Origin: Tanytarsus gracilentus
Lineage: Eukaryota > Arthropoda > Insecta > Diptera > Chironomidae
DNA length: 64,000 nucleotides
Direction: 5' to 3'
Assembly: GCA_038502055.1 (NCBI GenBank)
Contig: JAXRKN010000036.1
Span: forward strand, 3,286,001-3,350,000
The position numbers were made by a program, and so were the translations under genes. Under the pieces are notes generated by a model. That model saw only the letters and a program-made list of their open reading frames with translations. It had not been told where the DNA came from and made no database searches. Shown piece by piece: positions 24,303-39,550 of this stretch (position 1 is its first letter; the number at the start of each line of letters is the position of its first letter).

Positions 24303-27300
24303 CTGCGAGAGAAAGAAAAAGAGAAATAAAATTTAGTTAACGTATAGCATTAATTAAATTAAGGAAAATTTATGCTTCCACGAGCTTGACAGAAAGGATT
24401 ATGAAGGAAATGGGACATTTTCGCACATTAATCACACGAAAATCTCATCTGGTGATTTATGAGTTAAAATAATTGCAAATATGGTGAAAGAAAATTTAGA
24501 ACAATTTAAATTTTACGTTAAAAAAAGGACTAACAAAATTTTTATCTGACCGTTGAAACTCGTAAAACATACAAAGTCGAATGGAATTTTGTAATCCCAT
24601 CTCTAGACAAATTTTACGACACATAAAATCGTCCGCAAATAAATCAGAAAAAGAAAATTAATTTAAAATTGATTGTGCGACATTCAACCGTGAGGTAATC
24701 AATCGATGCTAAATTTCTCATAATTAAATTATCTCGAATGTTCTTTTACTGCTGGGCATTTTCGTGTAAAAATTTAATAGCGTAGAAAATTTACATAAAA
24801 TTCTGTGGATGGAAATTTTTTTTGAAGCAAAAAATAAAATCAATTTTTAGGTTTCGAACTCTCAACTTTCTGATTTTAAGTTATTATTTTATTTTCAAAA
24901 AGCTTGATCGAAGGTTTCAAATCCTATTGATGCAATTTTTTAATGCTTTTACATAAAACTTAAAAATTTACTCGTTGAAAAGCATAAAAATTTGCATAAA
25001 CACAATGTTTGAGACAATCAATAAAAATTATTCTCAACTACAGCTCTTTCTCCCGCCATATAATTTTTAGAGTGACGCTTAGAGTTCTTCTTAATACCGT
25101 TTTCATTTCATTCTATATAATCGACAACTTCCTCTTAGCTCGCTCGCAATTCTGCCTTGTTTAAGAAATTATTAATGTGCTGTCGAGAGTGAGAGAAGAT
25201 GGATATTGACATTCATAAATACATTCTAATTAACTCGAGATCAAATTTTCGCCGACTCGTTATCGCTCGTAGCCACAACAACAATTTTTACATCAGAGTC
25301 ACTCAATATGCGCACACGAGATATCCTCAATTCGCCATATTCCAACGATTAACGGAATATTTCTCTCTTTTTTACATTTTTTTGTTGAGTGAGAGGTAGA
25401 ACAAGATTTATTTTTGTGCATGGAATTAATTAAAGTGAATTTTTATGTCCGAATTTTTCGTGTATGTGCTTTGCCTGCAAGCTTTCATGTCCGAGCGGAG
25501 AGAAAGCGGCACATTAAATCACAAGACATGCCTTTTACATCGAGGGGTAAAAGCTAAATTAACGATTGTGTCATAAAAAAGGAAGACTTAAGTGGATATG
25601 ATTGACGTTTCCTAAAAATCAGTCAACAGTAAGAATCCCTGAACAAAATCAATTGAAGAGAGTCATGTGAGCCATTGTCACAGTTTTAATCTGGGCTATG
25701 TGTAGATTTCGGACATTTCTTTTTTTAATGCCAATGTCGGTAATTATGGTGGAGGAAAAGAAGAACAATAACGTAACATGTAAAGCCGCAATTATCCGAC
25801 GACAATTGGGAATGAAAAAATCCATTAGAAGATTTTCTAGATCACTCTCTCTCCGGATACGCGACTCAATAACTTTTATTTTTTACTTTTTTCCGTTAGC
25901 AAAATGTCTTAGGTGAGCAAATTGATAACAAATTCCACCTACGCGATGTTTTTATTCGTAAAGTGTGCTACTTAAAGATTTCGGTAAATTGAGTCCGAAT
26001 TTCTGAATAAATCTGGATTAAGAGCTTTGAAATAATTTAATATGAAAAATCTTTAATAAATTTCATCATAGAAAATTCTAAATATTTCAATTTTTTACTC
26101 CATTACCCAATTTCAAGTCATCCCATGCAAAATCATCACAATCTCGATTTTTAAATTATTTTAAAGTTGCTGAAATTAATTTTTTATTACGATCATAAAG
26201 ATTCTTCATTTTTTACGATCTTGATCGTAATTCAGCAAGTCAAGAGTCCCTTCCTTCCACCACCTAAACCGTTCACACAGAAAAAAACATCTTAATGCGA
26301 TGATTAATGAGGAAGAAGATATTTTTCGGGCTATTGTGTAACTTAATTACGACTCATGGTATAAATCGATAACTAGGTCGGATGCTGTACAGCAAAAAAA
26401 TTCTTCATTTTGCAATTCGATTTCGAGTTGCTTATTACGGTCAATAATTCATGCATATGTCTGCCAAAAAAACTGTTTATCTGCAATCCCGCATTAAATC
26501 AGGTCGAGAGTGTTTCAATGTCTCTGCGCTCCGTAATAATAATTATGCACTGGCATTAACTGGTTTTTCTCTCTCTCATGTACTTGAACTTGGTCACTAT
26601 TCAACTCACAATATGTTCATACGAGCACAAAACTCGGAAAGTTCATTAAGACATGCTGCTGCATGCCTAGTAGTCAACATGAAACAATTTGCAATAAAGC
26701 ATAATGAGTTGTAAATTTTTCCACTCTCCACTCGAGAGAAGAGAAAAAGTTATAAATTGAACAAATTCCCATAAACTCACTGTGCAACTTTATTCTCTTC
26801 ATGTCGATCCATTCAATGGTAATTATACTCGATAAGGCGAAAAAATATTGTGATTGTAAATTGCGTCATCATGACATTAGTTCCCTACTTTAAAAGATAG
26901 TTTTTATGGTAGGCATGCTTCACCTACTCTATTCGAGTATGAATATTTAATCAGACCCTCGACTCTCTCTCTCTATCGATTGCCATTATCGGGGATGTGG
27001 AGAGAAAGAAAAATTCTTTCGCATTGATAGCGGATAAGGAAATTGATGTGCCACATTTTCCCGTTGATTTGCTTGCGATTCGAGATCGTGAATTGAGGGC
27101 TTAATGAGGAGATAAATTTATTTTGGAGATTTAATGGAAGAGGGGAGTCAGGATAAATTGCCCAAGTCTGTGGGCATTATTTATTTTGACAAAATGTGAG
27201 CAAATTTAAGAATTTGAGTAAAACTGAGCAATTTTAAACATTTAAGTAAGCTAAGCAATTTTGCAAGTTTATTCAAAAGTGAGCAATTTTAAACATTTCG

Positions 27301-30300
27301 TAAAAATCAGCAACTCTGTGAGAGTGAAAAAATGAAACAAAAATGTTAAAAGTCTGGATCAGAATTTTTTCACAGTAAATAAGTTAATTTCATAAATGAA
27401 ACTCATCCTATTGCAAAACAGCAACTAGGCTATCTAAATTGCTAACGTACATACACGTTTTTTTCTCTCGATGAGCAGCAATAACTGGCGGTATAAAAAT
27501 GTACCATTAATAGTCATAGCGCTTATCTCGCATTTGCAAATTGCATGTAATTCCTTGAAATATAAAAAAAAATCCTCTCCTCGTCGGAGATGTGCATAGA
27601 GACATGTTTTATGGCAGGCACAAACTGGATGGTTTGTTAACTGTACAATTGCTATATTCCAAGCCATATCCCCAGCCCCATGACAACATTGAAGTTCCAA
27701 TCAGAAATAGTCCCGGTTATAATCTCATGAGAATGTTTTTTTTCTTTTATTGCTCGAGCATGAATTCGCGCATATGCTAATGATGATGTGGAATTCTAGT
27801 AATTTTTCGCTATTCATATCTGCCTTTTTGCCAATGTACCATCGCTATCTCATGTGCACTCTCTCACACAATAAAATTCAAATTATATTTCCACATGCGG
27901 CTTTTGTTGTTTGGCTGCTGAGAAATTCTCAATGGACATTTAAATTTCTTCTAATCACGGTCATTAAGGTTATGTGTGTGAATTGGTAATTAGACACTTC
28001 CTGGAAACTTTGAAGAAAATTTTTCTACAAAAATTTTAAAAAGCTTTTAGCGAAAAATCCTTGTGTGTCAAAAGCATTCGCTTTAATCACTTAAAAATCC
28101 ACTCGAGCTTTCTTCAAGGCAAAAAGCAAAATTCCTTCCTTCCCCACGCGCTAACACACCGCAGCTCATCGAAAGCACTCTCTAAAGCACCTCTTCTCCG
28201 TATGAGATAATAATAATAATTTTAAGCGAGGCAAATTCCGTGTTCAGCAATTAAACACTTGAGAACAATCTCGCCTTGCGTATCGCTTCAAAAACCTCGA
28301 AGCCATGAAGAATGTCATCATCATCAATTCTATACTCTTCATATACATTTCTAGCACATTACATAATTTTCTTATAAGCGTTGTCATTTCTTGAGACGCT
28401 TTTTGAGATGACACGAACATGGAAAGAAAAGACGCTCTTTTTTAAAGAGGAATTAGCGAAAGAAGCGAAATTTTTTCTAATTATGTGTGTGAAGCGAGAA
28501 GAATGGAAAATCATTGAGGGGAGTGAGACTTGGGTAAAATTCTAAATAATTTTTAATTAATTTATAAAATCTAAAGAATTTTTTAAAACTAAATTCATTA
28601 AAATATAAAAAATCAAAATTCAAAAAGTTCCATTTTATATTTTAAAGATTATTAAATTTTGACGACAAAAAAATTGTGGCGGCGTCTCAATGCCCATTAC
28701 TGTTATGATTATGTGAGAGATTATTTACAGAATTTCACATACACATGCCACAGAGAAAGAATAAGGCGCTGGGGTTAGGAAAACAAAAATAAATAAATGT
28801 AATGTGAATCGTAACTGTAATTTCATGATTTTCGCCATGCAAAGGCACGAGAGAGAATTTTTCTCGGGAAGTCATATTTGCTGGAGGCGCTTTAGGCATC
28901 AATAATTTAACATATTTCACTGACCAAGAAACCCGTGAAGCGTCGACCGTGATTTTAGTAACAAAGGAAGTAAAATCTCTCGTAACATTCGCATGCAGCC
29001 TGCAAAATGTGCATATCTCCTCATCTAATGCTAATATTGATTTTGCATGATACCTAAACGCTCGTTAGAATGCATTTTAATATTAGCATAATCTTGATCG
29101 AAAATTTGACCGTTAGGCTCGTTATTAATTAGCAAAATAAACACAGTCCGTTATTCTTTAAAATTAAATTTTAAAATGACAGAATTTTTTCGAATTCCGT
29201 TATGACTTGAAAGAGAAATGAGAACTCTTATCATCGACCGAGAAGACCAATAAATAATAGTGTTACCGGTGTTATTTCACACACATATAAGTCGATGCAA
29301 CAACCTGATTTTACAGTTCTCACATGATGACTAGAAAAAATCTTTCACTTCCTAAACTGGTATTGACGAAGTTGACTTCATTTGCTCAACAAACGGTCAC
29401 GATAGAGATAAAGAGAAGTAAAGTAAAAAGATTCATGATTTATGTCGGGGAAAAGTCTTGAAAAGAGAATTCAATATATTAAAAATTGAATTATAAAAAA
29501 AAGTAAAGTTTGCTTTGTACGAAAGGTTCGAATCCTAATAATATAAAAATAATTTTTGCAATGTGCACCTTGAACATTTTTTGTTCTACTCAATTTTAAA
29601 ATTTTTATTTTTTTTCACAGATTCAAATCCTTAATTTTAATAAAAATTACCCTGCACATCAAAAAAGAAATAAGAGAGTCGGTAATTAAGATCCCAATTG
29701 TTGAGCATACATACGTGCTGATTGGATCGTAAATCAAATTAGAAGACTGTGAAAATCCATTTTTTTCGAAATTGTGTGTGGTATTGCAGCAGCGCAACAT
29801 TGTAAAGCATTCTCGGTCGTAAAAATTTCCTGAGATGATAAAAAACGAGTAGTTGCAATTAACGTGTATGCATTACTAATTATTCAATTTTTACAAACGC
29901 TTTTATCAAGTTCTAAATTGAGCGCCATTAAGAATGTACATGGCGAAGAATCTGAGCGTCAATTTACGATGTGTTAATCTTGCGGTGTGGATTAAGAGGA
30001 ATTTTATTAAAGGGGCGAGACACTCTTGTCAAAAAATCAATTCAAGATTAAATTTTGTATCCCCTTGAATATTTTTTGCAAGGCGCCTGCAAATCTCTTT
30101 CTCTTCTGCGGTTAAGCTTTGTTAACGTCATGAATAAATTTTTTTTGCGCGATGTTATGCGGCAGAGATGATTGAAATTGCTGCCACTTCACAGTCACTC
30201 ATTTCTGATGAGTGATTTGCGGTTAAAGTCGTTTGAATTTACGAGACGTGTGGGGTGTGCTTGTTGTTTTATTTCATCAACCTGCTGCATCGCAAGAGCT

Positions 30301-33300
30301 CATTAAAGAGGAATTTTTTATGCTGCCGAAAAAGAAACAATGGCTTGAGTGTATACCGAAAATGGAAGAGAACGAGAAAAGAATTTCTTTAGCTTTGAAA
30401 AGGTAAAAGCAAAAGCGAGTCAGTGAATTAACATAATGAAAACTAATTGGAAGCTTTTTAGAAGCAAAATTAATTATCAAAGCGAGAGAAAGAGAGAACT
30501 TAATTGGAATTTTTCTTCTTATTATCTCCATTTTCATCGAAAATCGTTTCGACAATCGAGATCTCGTTAGAAAATCTTTTATCTAAAAGCACTTTTCGAT
30601 TTTTGAATAGAAAAACAAATTCTTGAAGTACTCGGTAATTAAAAGAAAGCAGCTTAACTATTGAAATCATGTATTTATTGAGCAATAAATAATTGAGAAT
30701 TCTTTTTACAATTTTATGGCTTTGCCTGATTCAATAACACATTAAATTTTTAATACCCAGTTTGGCATAAATTTAAATTAGATTAAAATCATTGACTGAT
30801 AAATTTATTCAAAAACTAAGTTGTTTACTATTTTTGAGTCTATTTTAGAATCTTTTTAGGGTAGTAGAAAAAAAATGTTATCGATTTTATCTCAAAATTA
30901 TTGCGATTGACATAGGTCCTCAACATCGCAAGTGACTTCAATTCCAAACGAGAATTTCTCGCATAATTTCCACCTCTAGAAAATTTATGGAGATGAAAAA
31001 CTTGCAAAAGAACAGCAGAAAAAGCTCGTTGTTGATTTTTCTCGCAGACTTTTGTTTGCACATCATTTGCTAAAAGTCGTGAGCATAAATAATAATTTTT
31101 CCTTCCTCTCTGGCATACACATAAAAAGCCGGAGCCTTTTTGGGGGGCTCTTGAAAAGTTAATGAGATTTTCCGTCTCGCTGGCGGAAGAGAAATGGCCA
31201 TTTCGTGTATTAATAGGCAAAATTTATGGGTACATTCTTAAAGTGTTGCTCTACTGCTGCGCAGAACGTGAAAATTGGCAAACCTTTCTCTCACATGTCC
31301 ATGCTACTTATCGCTCGCCATATTTCATGCCTCATATCGGCTTGCTTACCGAGCCGAGAGAGAAGGTACGTGATTTTAATAATTTATGATTTGTTCTTAG
31401 AGACTCGTGTGGTGCTTGCCCTCTATTACCCTCCCCGCACTCTCACATCTGATATCAGAAGCAACAGCAAGAGTGCATGCATGCGATATTTGATATTCAT
31501 TGAGAATTTATCGGCAAAATATTTTCTTGGCCTCAACTTTAGTTGGCACGCTTAAACTTTTATTTCTCTCTTTCTCGATCTATTGACAAAAACATCAAAA
31601 TGACGTAAACATAAATTCCGATTGTTTGTTTTCGTTTTGATGCCAGCAAAAAAAAGGACGAGAAAAAGTTTTTATTAAAGAACTTAACGTAATTCAATTT
31701 TTAGGGGTCGGATTTTGATTGAAGATCAAGAAAATCTCGGAATTATTTTTCTTAAAAAACTCGCAATTGTGTATTCAATCAACATAATAAGATTTAAGAA
31801 CAAGTTTGCTCATTATTTTTCCGTTCTTTGCAAGTTCTCATTTTTATTGCAGTTGAGCATCTCAAGCTCTATAATTCTCTTCCTTTTTTCCCCTCCCCTC
31901 ATTCGTATATCACAAAAAAGCATCTTCTTGCATTACAATTGCACACATCATAACAATAATTATTATAATTACTCTCTCTCTCTAGAAGAGGAAATGCAAG
32001 TCGTTGTCGTGGATGTCATAAAAAGAGCAAAGAGACTTGACTTAGAACATGTTCTAGCATTACAAATTAATTTGCACCCATGGAACAATGATGATGGAGT
32101 TAAAAAATTAAATTGGCTCTCGAGGGCATCGCACTTTGATGCAAAAAAGCTGATGAATGTGCAATAAGACATAAAAATTTATTTATTTTCTCAGAAAAAG
32201 ACTTGACCACTTGAGTTTTGTGTTTTTAACCCGAAGCTTATGTACTTAAGGGGATTTTAAAAGTTTTATGGTGATTTTATTTGCATGCAAATATTTTTTA
32301 AAAATTTAACGTTTTTTATTTTAAAAAATTTTAACAACTTTTATTAAATAAATTTTTCATCGTGACATAACCTTCAAACAACCCACAAATGTCACATCTG
32401 TGAATTTCCAGAAAAATCCAAGTTAATCCAAATGTTGAAAATGGTCCATTGAGCAAATCGATTTGACATAAAGAAGACTTTTTTCCTAGAAGCTCACATA
32501 AAAAGCTTTTATTTGAAAAGAGTTCAACAAAACCCCAAAAAAATAAGTGAATGGGTCGAGTGCAACAACAGCAGCGAGCACGATGAAAGAACTCTAACTG
32601 TAATCACAAAAGAACGCCTATCTATCAAGTAGCTGCGTTGACCACTATTGATATGTTTTTTTGTTCATTATACTTTTGAAACTTGCTTACTGCATCGTGT
32701 TATGTCCATTGTGTGTCATGACGACGGTCAATTATCGTAACAAGTCAGCAACAAATTATGAAAACGGCTTGATGGATTTGTAGTGAAATAGCGTAGGATT
32801 GAGAATTTCTTTTGTTCGGGTGGATGCGTAGGAAAATTTTACAAATATTTAGTGAGCAGAGAATTTTTTGATTGAAAATATTTCTTTTAATTTAAAAAAA
32901 TATCTAAAAATTTTATTCGAAAAATTTAACGGATTTATTTGAAAAATTAATTCTACCTTTCTCTCAAATATTAAAAACATCCACAATTCTATCCTCATTG
33001 ACCCATAATGCACATCTCTATTCATCATTCTGTGAATGAATCATTCAAACTTAAACTTTCACAGTTGATGAATATGAATTTCTTGTGGAGTGGCTTACAC
33101 ACAAAAAACCTTCAAGAATAATGAGTTAGAATGGTCTTTTAATAATGATGCTGTCAAACTCTTCATTCAACTACCTACAACCACAAAAACCTCTCATGAT
33201 GTGCACCATAGAAAATGAAAGAGTTCTTACGACCATTTCACTCTCTCTCTAGTTTACTTGTGCGCAAAAGGGTCAAGAGGTGTAAAAGTAAGAAAAATTT

Positions 33301-36300
33301 GCCTCTGAATGGGAGTGAGAAAAAGAAGTCATTAGAGCCACCTTTTAAAAGCCCATAGGGATTACAGTGATTGCCTTTTATCGGATCAAAAAAAACACAT
33401 CTCGACGCTTTATGTCGCGTAGCTCACAACAATGGACTCACATATATATAAATGCGTGTGCGGAATTAGCATCATTAGTGATAAAATCATTCTTTCTCAT
33501 GCAGTCACAGCGACTCGGCACGGCTGTTTGTTCTTTCTTTCTCTTTATCTCGATGTTGAGATCATTTCTTATTACGATAAAAAGCCATTTCTCTTCTATG
33601 GGTGCACACACTAATTTCTCACTCATAAATTATTCCGAAATGCTCTTCGAAGTCGAGAGAAAGAGAAAAATTATGTAATTTTAGATGAGAAATGGAATTT
33701 AAGATTTTTTCACATCGCTTCACATTTTAATCTGCACTTATAGTGACTGCGAGAATAGTTGAAGATAATGAGATTCAAAATTGAAGAAAATCACCTAACT
33801 TATGGATGAACTCATCGTTTCGAGTTGAGATGGGTTCGCAAATAACTTTAGGGGTTGAGTCGATTTTTTTATCAGTTAGAGGTTATGAAATAAATTTTAG
33901 CGAAACGATGAAGAGCGTGTGGGAGGGTAAAATTTTTAGAATTTTATCAACTTATTTAATTATTCAAAATATTATTAAAGTTTTAACGGATTTTTTGGAT
34001 TTAAAATTTTTTAGTTTAATTGAAACCTTTTTGACTATCTTGAACCCTAAAAAGCATTTAATGTTGACATTAAGCCTGCATCCCTATCTCCATCATTACT
34101 CACTTCTTTAATTCCCTGATTTAAATTTTTTCAATTTTTTCAACGATTTTAAATAAATTATCTCAACTCAATTGCTTTTTTCTCTCTCTTCATCATCGTC
34201 GCACAGCAGCATTCGCGGGAAATTTTATTTACTCTTACTGATTCCATAATTCGCATTCTAATAACTTAAAATTACTGACGCGTGAAATTTTTACTCAGAT
34301 CGCATTGAAGCCGAGCTTGATGGTGGTAAAAGAGGGGAGCGAGATGTGAGAAAGAAATTACTTCATCGTCAGACAATGAACTTGAATATTTTTTTTAATA
34401 AAAAACGTTTTGCTTCGGTGCGTGTATAAAATCTCTCGCAGCATTCGACGTTAACGTCATTCGGCATTCAAAGTGAAAGTTCCTTTTTTATGTAATGCCG
34501 TTTACATTTTTTTGAGGGCATAATTTTCAATGTCAATGTTAATGACATTGCAACCGTTCTTTTGATGGTGTTATGTTCAGTGTTTAAAGAAATTTTGACC
34601 TTTATGATCTTAAAATTAATTATGAGAAAAAATTTAAATATTTTAATTGGAATTTTCTTTTGGGGGTTCTAAAAACAGATCAAAGAATTTAGCTCGAGAT
34701 AAAGGAAAGTTTGCAAGAATGTTCATAAAATATGTAATTTAAGAGAAACGGAAGGATCTTGAGGTTGGTCAAAGTGAAACTTTTTGGAGCTTATGAAAGT
34801 TATTTTTGTTTGTGGGAATATTTCAGCAGTGATGACTCGGAAAATTTAACTAAATATTTTTAAACTTGCAATTTATTTTTTTGTAAAATATTTTTAAGTT
34901 TTAAAAAAAATTAAATTTTGTTCCGTAACTGTTAAAATGTTCCCTAAAATTATCCTCAATAATCATAAAAAAGTTTTTTTCCATTCAGATCCAAACTTTG
35001 ATATCAAAAATTGCCGTAAAAAATTTCTGCTTTACTACACAACGTTGAATCATCGACACAGCATCAAGAGCAAGGCCACAGTTTCATAAAAGGAAATGCA
35101 CATTGGCAATTTATTTTTTTATGATGACATTTACGAAAATAATATTTTGAAGCCTTATCACGCCTTCAAATCTCTTTGTGCTCAATAGATTGTGAAATTG
35201 TTCAGCATGTTGCTGAAGATAAAGCAAAACTTTTTTTAATACACATTTTTGGGTGGTTCAAAATTATGATTTTTTTTCGTTCTTTCCATGAGCCGTCCCA
35301 CAGTTCTCGATTTTCAGTTTTATATTAATATTCTGAACGTTCAAACACGTTCGCACGAAACCGCATCGACATTAATTAATTTTTACTCGATACTGAAGGC
35401 AAAGGCAGTGATTAGTTTTCAATTTGGAAGCACGTTGATGCAATTAATATTTCCCCGAAAAATTCTTGAGAGCGTGAAATAAATTTTCTCCTGTAATTGC
35501 CAGCGATTGATTTTTTTTTTCGGGAGAAGGAAAAAGAGGCGAAATTTATTCGAGCAATAATTTTTAATGAAATTTGTTGCTGGGATTAATTTTAAAATTT
35601 TGTTAGATTTTTTATGCACATTTTATAATTTTTGACGTAATTTAATATCAAACCCAGTTTTTCGATTCCAACCTGAAATCCACACACTCTCTTTTCGGTG
35701 TGTAAAATTCTTATCGCGTACAAAATGGAATGTCGATGTTACCATAATTCTTTTATTGACTGCACAGACATCTCTCTAAAGACGATGTGCCTCCTTTTCA
35801 AGCCGTAGTTGCATAAATAAAGTATATAAAAGGAAGATTGAGGTTCATCATGTTTACGTACCTAGAGAGAGAAATGAGAAAAGCAAAACGTGAATCAATT
35901 TGATATTACAAATGCGCGTGATATGTTTGTGATGGAAATTATTGTGAGGATTGATGGTTCGAGAGGAAAATTCAATTTCTTCAATTCTATTTGAAAATCT
36001 AGAGATTTTTGTTGAGGAAATATTTGCGAGAGTCTCAAAATATTGCGATATAAAAAAATGTGGTAAGAATTAGTAAACTAGAGAAATAAATAAAATTCAT
36101 TAAAGTTACGTAACTCACAAATCAACCCCAAGAAAAATGATTGCAACCCCTCCAAACACGCAATAATTTCTCATTATTCATTTTCGTCAGCATCAGCATA
36201 AAAAAGGCATCTTGGCTGCTCTTCCTTCTCGCCGCCTCCGACCGTGAACAATCGATATGATGATAGGATACGAGTGAAGCTCTTATGCATCATCATTATA

Positions 36301-37893
36301 TTGTGAGCATCACGTTTCAATTATCAATCATTGAGATGCGAATAATGCAATTTATAGTGCTTGATGAAGTTTCGCTCGAACTTTATTGAGTTTCAAATGC
36401 GATTTAGAAAATTTCTAAAATTTAATCAAGTGACGAGTGCAGTAAATTGTATTTGTCTCAATCGATTGAGAAGAAAATTCAGCAAAATTTCTCTCAATTT
36501 TTTTAAGGTTAATTATTAACTGTACCAAACTGGTTATTACTCTTAATTCTCAAAAAAATGCGCACTTTATTTAATGAAATCATTTAACACTTTGTTGCCA
36601 ACCGATAATTTTTTCTTCTTTGCCACTAAATTTGTGTCAAATTCAATTAAATATCGCTAAATCTTTTGTCTCCGATTTAAATTGAAAAGAGTCGAATAAC
36701 AATTACAATCTTAATTTGATTACAATAGTTCGCCTGAGCTGCTCAACCCGATCGACTTTGCGGATAGATTTCGTGAAATGAAAAGTGGGTGATAGTTTAA
36801 TTATTATGCACAATGCAAGCAATTACGGGTCTTTTTTCAGTGAAAAAGTCTACACGAGGTATTTCTGGATTTTAGCGAGAACTCGAGCAACGGCATTAGT
36901 GGAGACGAAGAGAGAAATAAATGAAAAGAGGAATTGAAGCGTTATTGATATATGTAGTAAACCTAGTTTCACTGTGGATTGAGTTAAATGCAGTTTTATA
37001 GCATTATGTGACTATGATAAAGTAAGAGGCAATGGGTGGAAATTCCTGAATGAATTTTTAAATTTTATTTTAACTTATTTTAATTTTTTAAAAAATGAAT
37101 AAAAATGTTTAACGTATTTAAATTTTAAAAAAAAATCTTCTCACTTCTTGGTTATAAAATTTATTCTTTCCAGCTAGACACCGGCTGCCACCTTCTCTGA
37201 ACGTAAATAATACAAATGTTGACCAATTTCTTCGCTCGGAATACGAAAGTAAGTGAGTGCTCGATCATCACGAGTTGTCAAGGGGGCTTTCAATAAAAAT
37301 TGTTACAACCAGCGAACAGAACTTATTGGCAATTGACGAAGTCATTGAAGAAATTTTAATTAGGCTTTTAAACCGATGTAGAATATTTCTCATGAATTGA
37401 ATGTGACAAGGTGAAGTGAGGGAGAGAGAGAGCGAAAGAATGGAATGCCTTGCGATTTTGCGATGGGATGGATGATGACTGCAAATAAAAGGCCTCTCAT
37501 AGTGCCATATGGCAAATGGAAGAAGAGGCAAGAAATTGTGTCAAAAGCATGGGAAGTGTGCTGTGGCATCAAAATCTCGATGTCCATACACGGCACACAC
37601 ACACACGTTACCTATTGCCCCGGTAATCGTAAGATCTTGTTACAAAGTAATATTTCACGCATAGCTCAAGTGGTATATAGAGAAAATATTCAAGAATGAG
37701 AGAGAGAAAGATCGAGAGGCACTTGACCTATTGACCAGCCTCCTCATCTCTCTCTACTGCCGTCATGTGCGATTGTCGATTGTGTGTTATAGGAAATAAA
37801 CATTATTGAAGAATGTATCAATTTACAAACCGTAAAAGTCCAATCCATATAATCAATGAATAGCTCTTTCGTCTTACTTACTCGCAGCACTCG

Positions 37894-37997
37894 AAGGGGT
37901 GCAACACTCGATATTAAAATTTTATCAACATAATTTCATAAAAAGTTGACTTTAGTTGAAATGAAATAATTTAAGAAAAAAAGTGTCGTAGCCCCCG
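37894..37997. repeat. Hairpin element of the GGGTGGACACT family, copy 2
   Basis: Left end AAGGGGTGCAACACTCG (37894-37910) and right end AAGTGTCGTAGCCCCCG (37981-37997) form an inverted pair around an AT-rich core of about 70 bp. Confidence 0.5.
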
Positions 37998-39422
37998 CGA
38001 AAACATTGCAATGCTGAAGTTGAGGCCAGTGAGTGAGAGAAGGAATGAAATTAGATAAATAATGTAGCAGAAATGAGTAAGAATCATGTTGGAGTCTGAA
38101 CAAATATAAGGAAAAAAGCCACATAGTCGATATACATTTATGTGAGTGAGAGAGAACCGTTATGATCGCCTAGAAGAGCGACTGCATTGGCGAGATGACG
38201 ATGCGACTCTCTTAAGCAATAAGCACGTCGCAATGTGGACATTGTAAATGAGAAGAATATTGTCGTGTAGCATATCTTTTTCTTCCCTTCATAGCCAACA
38301 GAGTTGTGGAAAAATGCATAATGTTTACTCAAGTGCTTGCATATGGAGAGTGAGAATAATTTTTTTTTTCACTTAAAGTCTTCATTCTAGAATCATGCGG
38401 TTTCTCTTCCTCTCCTCTTTAGTAGGTTATGAATGTTGAAAGTGATAAAAAAATTAAGAAATGTGTCGGCGAGGAGGAAAACTGACTTTTATTATGACTT
38501 TCATTGTCATAATTTTTCATATAAATAGCGCCATTAAGAGTCACTTTTAATTAAAATAAATATTCAACATTGGGGTTTGAATAAATTTTCATTGCATAAC
38601 CACAAGTGAAAATTCTAGTCTGTGAGTTTTAATGTGAAAATTTAAGGAGAAAATTATGTTGAACTTTTTAATGTAAAATTTTTCAGACATGTAAAATTAG
38701 AGCACGAGTTGCTCAAAAAATCAAACATATATTTTCAAATAAAATAATTTCGTTAAATTTTTAACTATTTTGAAAAAATTTCTGTCTTTTCCAATTAATT
38801 ATTTTAAACATTTGTTTTCTCGAAAATTGACCCAATTAAGCTGAACTGCACTGACATTCGATAATGCACATTGTCATTTTCGGTATCATCTCATGTGTCC
38901 AATAAAGCTCGACATAAAATTAATTCTGAAAGCCACACACACACACACTGACCGTGTATAAATTTAAACGCTGCCAAAATGCAGCTTACCGGTAGGTACG
39001 GGTAGCGAGAGAAGATTGGAAAGGTAGGTTGGCGAGCATTTTGACATTTATTGTGGTCAAATTAGACACAAACCACCTCCTTCTCATCATACTGTAATTT
39101 CAATCTCTTCTCTCACACTTCCCCATTTCACCTCTATATATAAATAAATTTTAGTTTTGTCCGTGTGTGTTGCCGTTGAAGAGTGCTTGACTGATGATGT
39201 ATGCCTGATATTTGATACATGGAGGAGAAAGAGAATTTCTTGTCGGTTCTTTCATGACTCGAGCTTGTCGGTGTTATGTAGGTTATGTGTGTTGTTCATC
39301 CAACATTCTCACTCTACATCGCTCGTGGCTTTGAGCGAAAAAAATAAGGCATTTTAGGGTAATTAATGTTCTTCCTATTTCCATTCTGTCTAACTACTGA
39401 CACTCACCGCTTGTTTATTTTC

Positions 39423-39550
39423 AGGCCTCCGCGGTGAGAGGCCTCGCTCTTATGTCCATCATTAATGACAAATTGAAGTTAAGATTTTTTTATTATTATT
39501 TGAGAGCTACTGCTGTGTGTATGCACAGCAGTGACCCACTGTGGCTCTCA
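39423..39550. other. Two adjacent GC-richer hairpins in the presumed first intron of Tnc
   Basis: Hairpin A is AGGCCTC (39423-39429) pairing with GAGGCCT (39438-39444). Hairpin B spans 39501-39550: TGAGAGCTAC pairs with GTGGCTCTCA, and inside it TGCTGTG pairs with CACAGCA across a 6-nt loop, with a 10-nt bulge on the 3' side. A near-consensus minus-strand donor, GCG|GTGAGT, is at 39405. The segment could be part of an alternative 5' exon of Tnc or a structured RNA. Its function is unknown. Confidence 0.35.

Noticed and set aside
29525..29535. GGTTCGAATCC as part of a tRNA gene
   Set aside because: No acceptor, D or anticodon arms can be folded around it.
35821..35905. TATAAAAG followed by a short ATG frame on the plus strand
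   Set aside because: The frame is only 17 codons with no donor or downstream exon visible; a TATA match alone is weak in AT-rich DNA.
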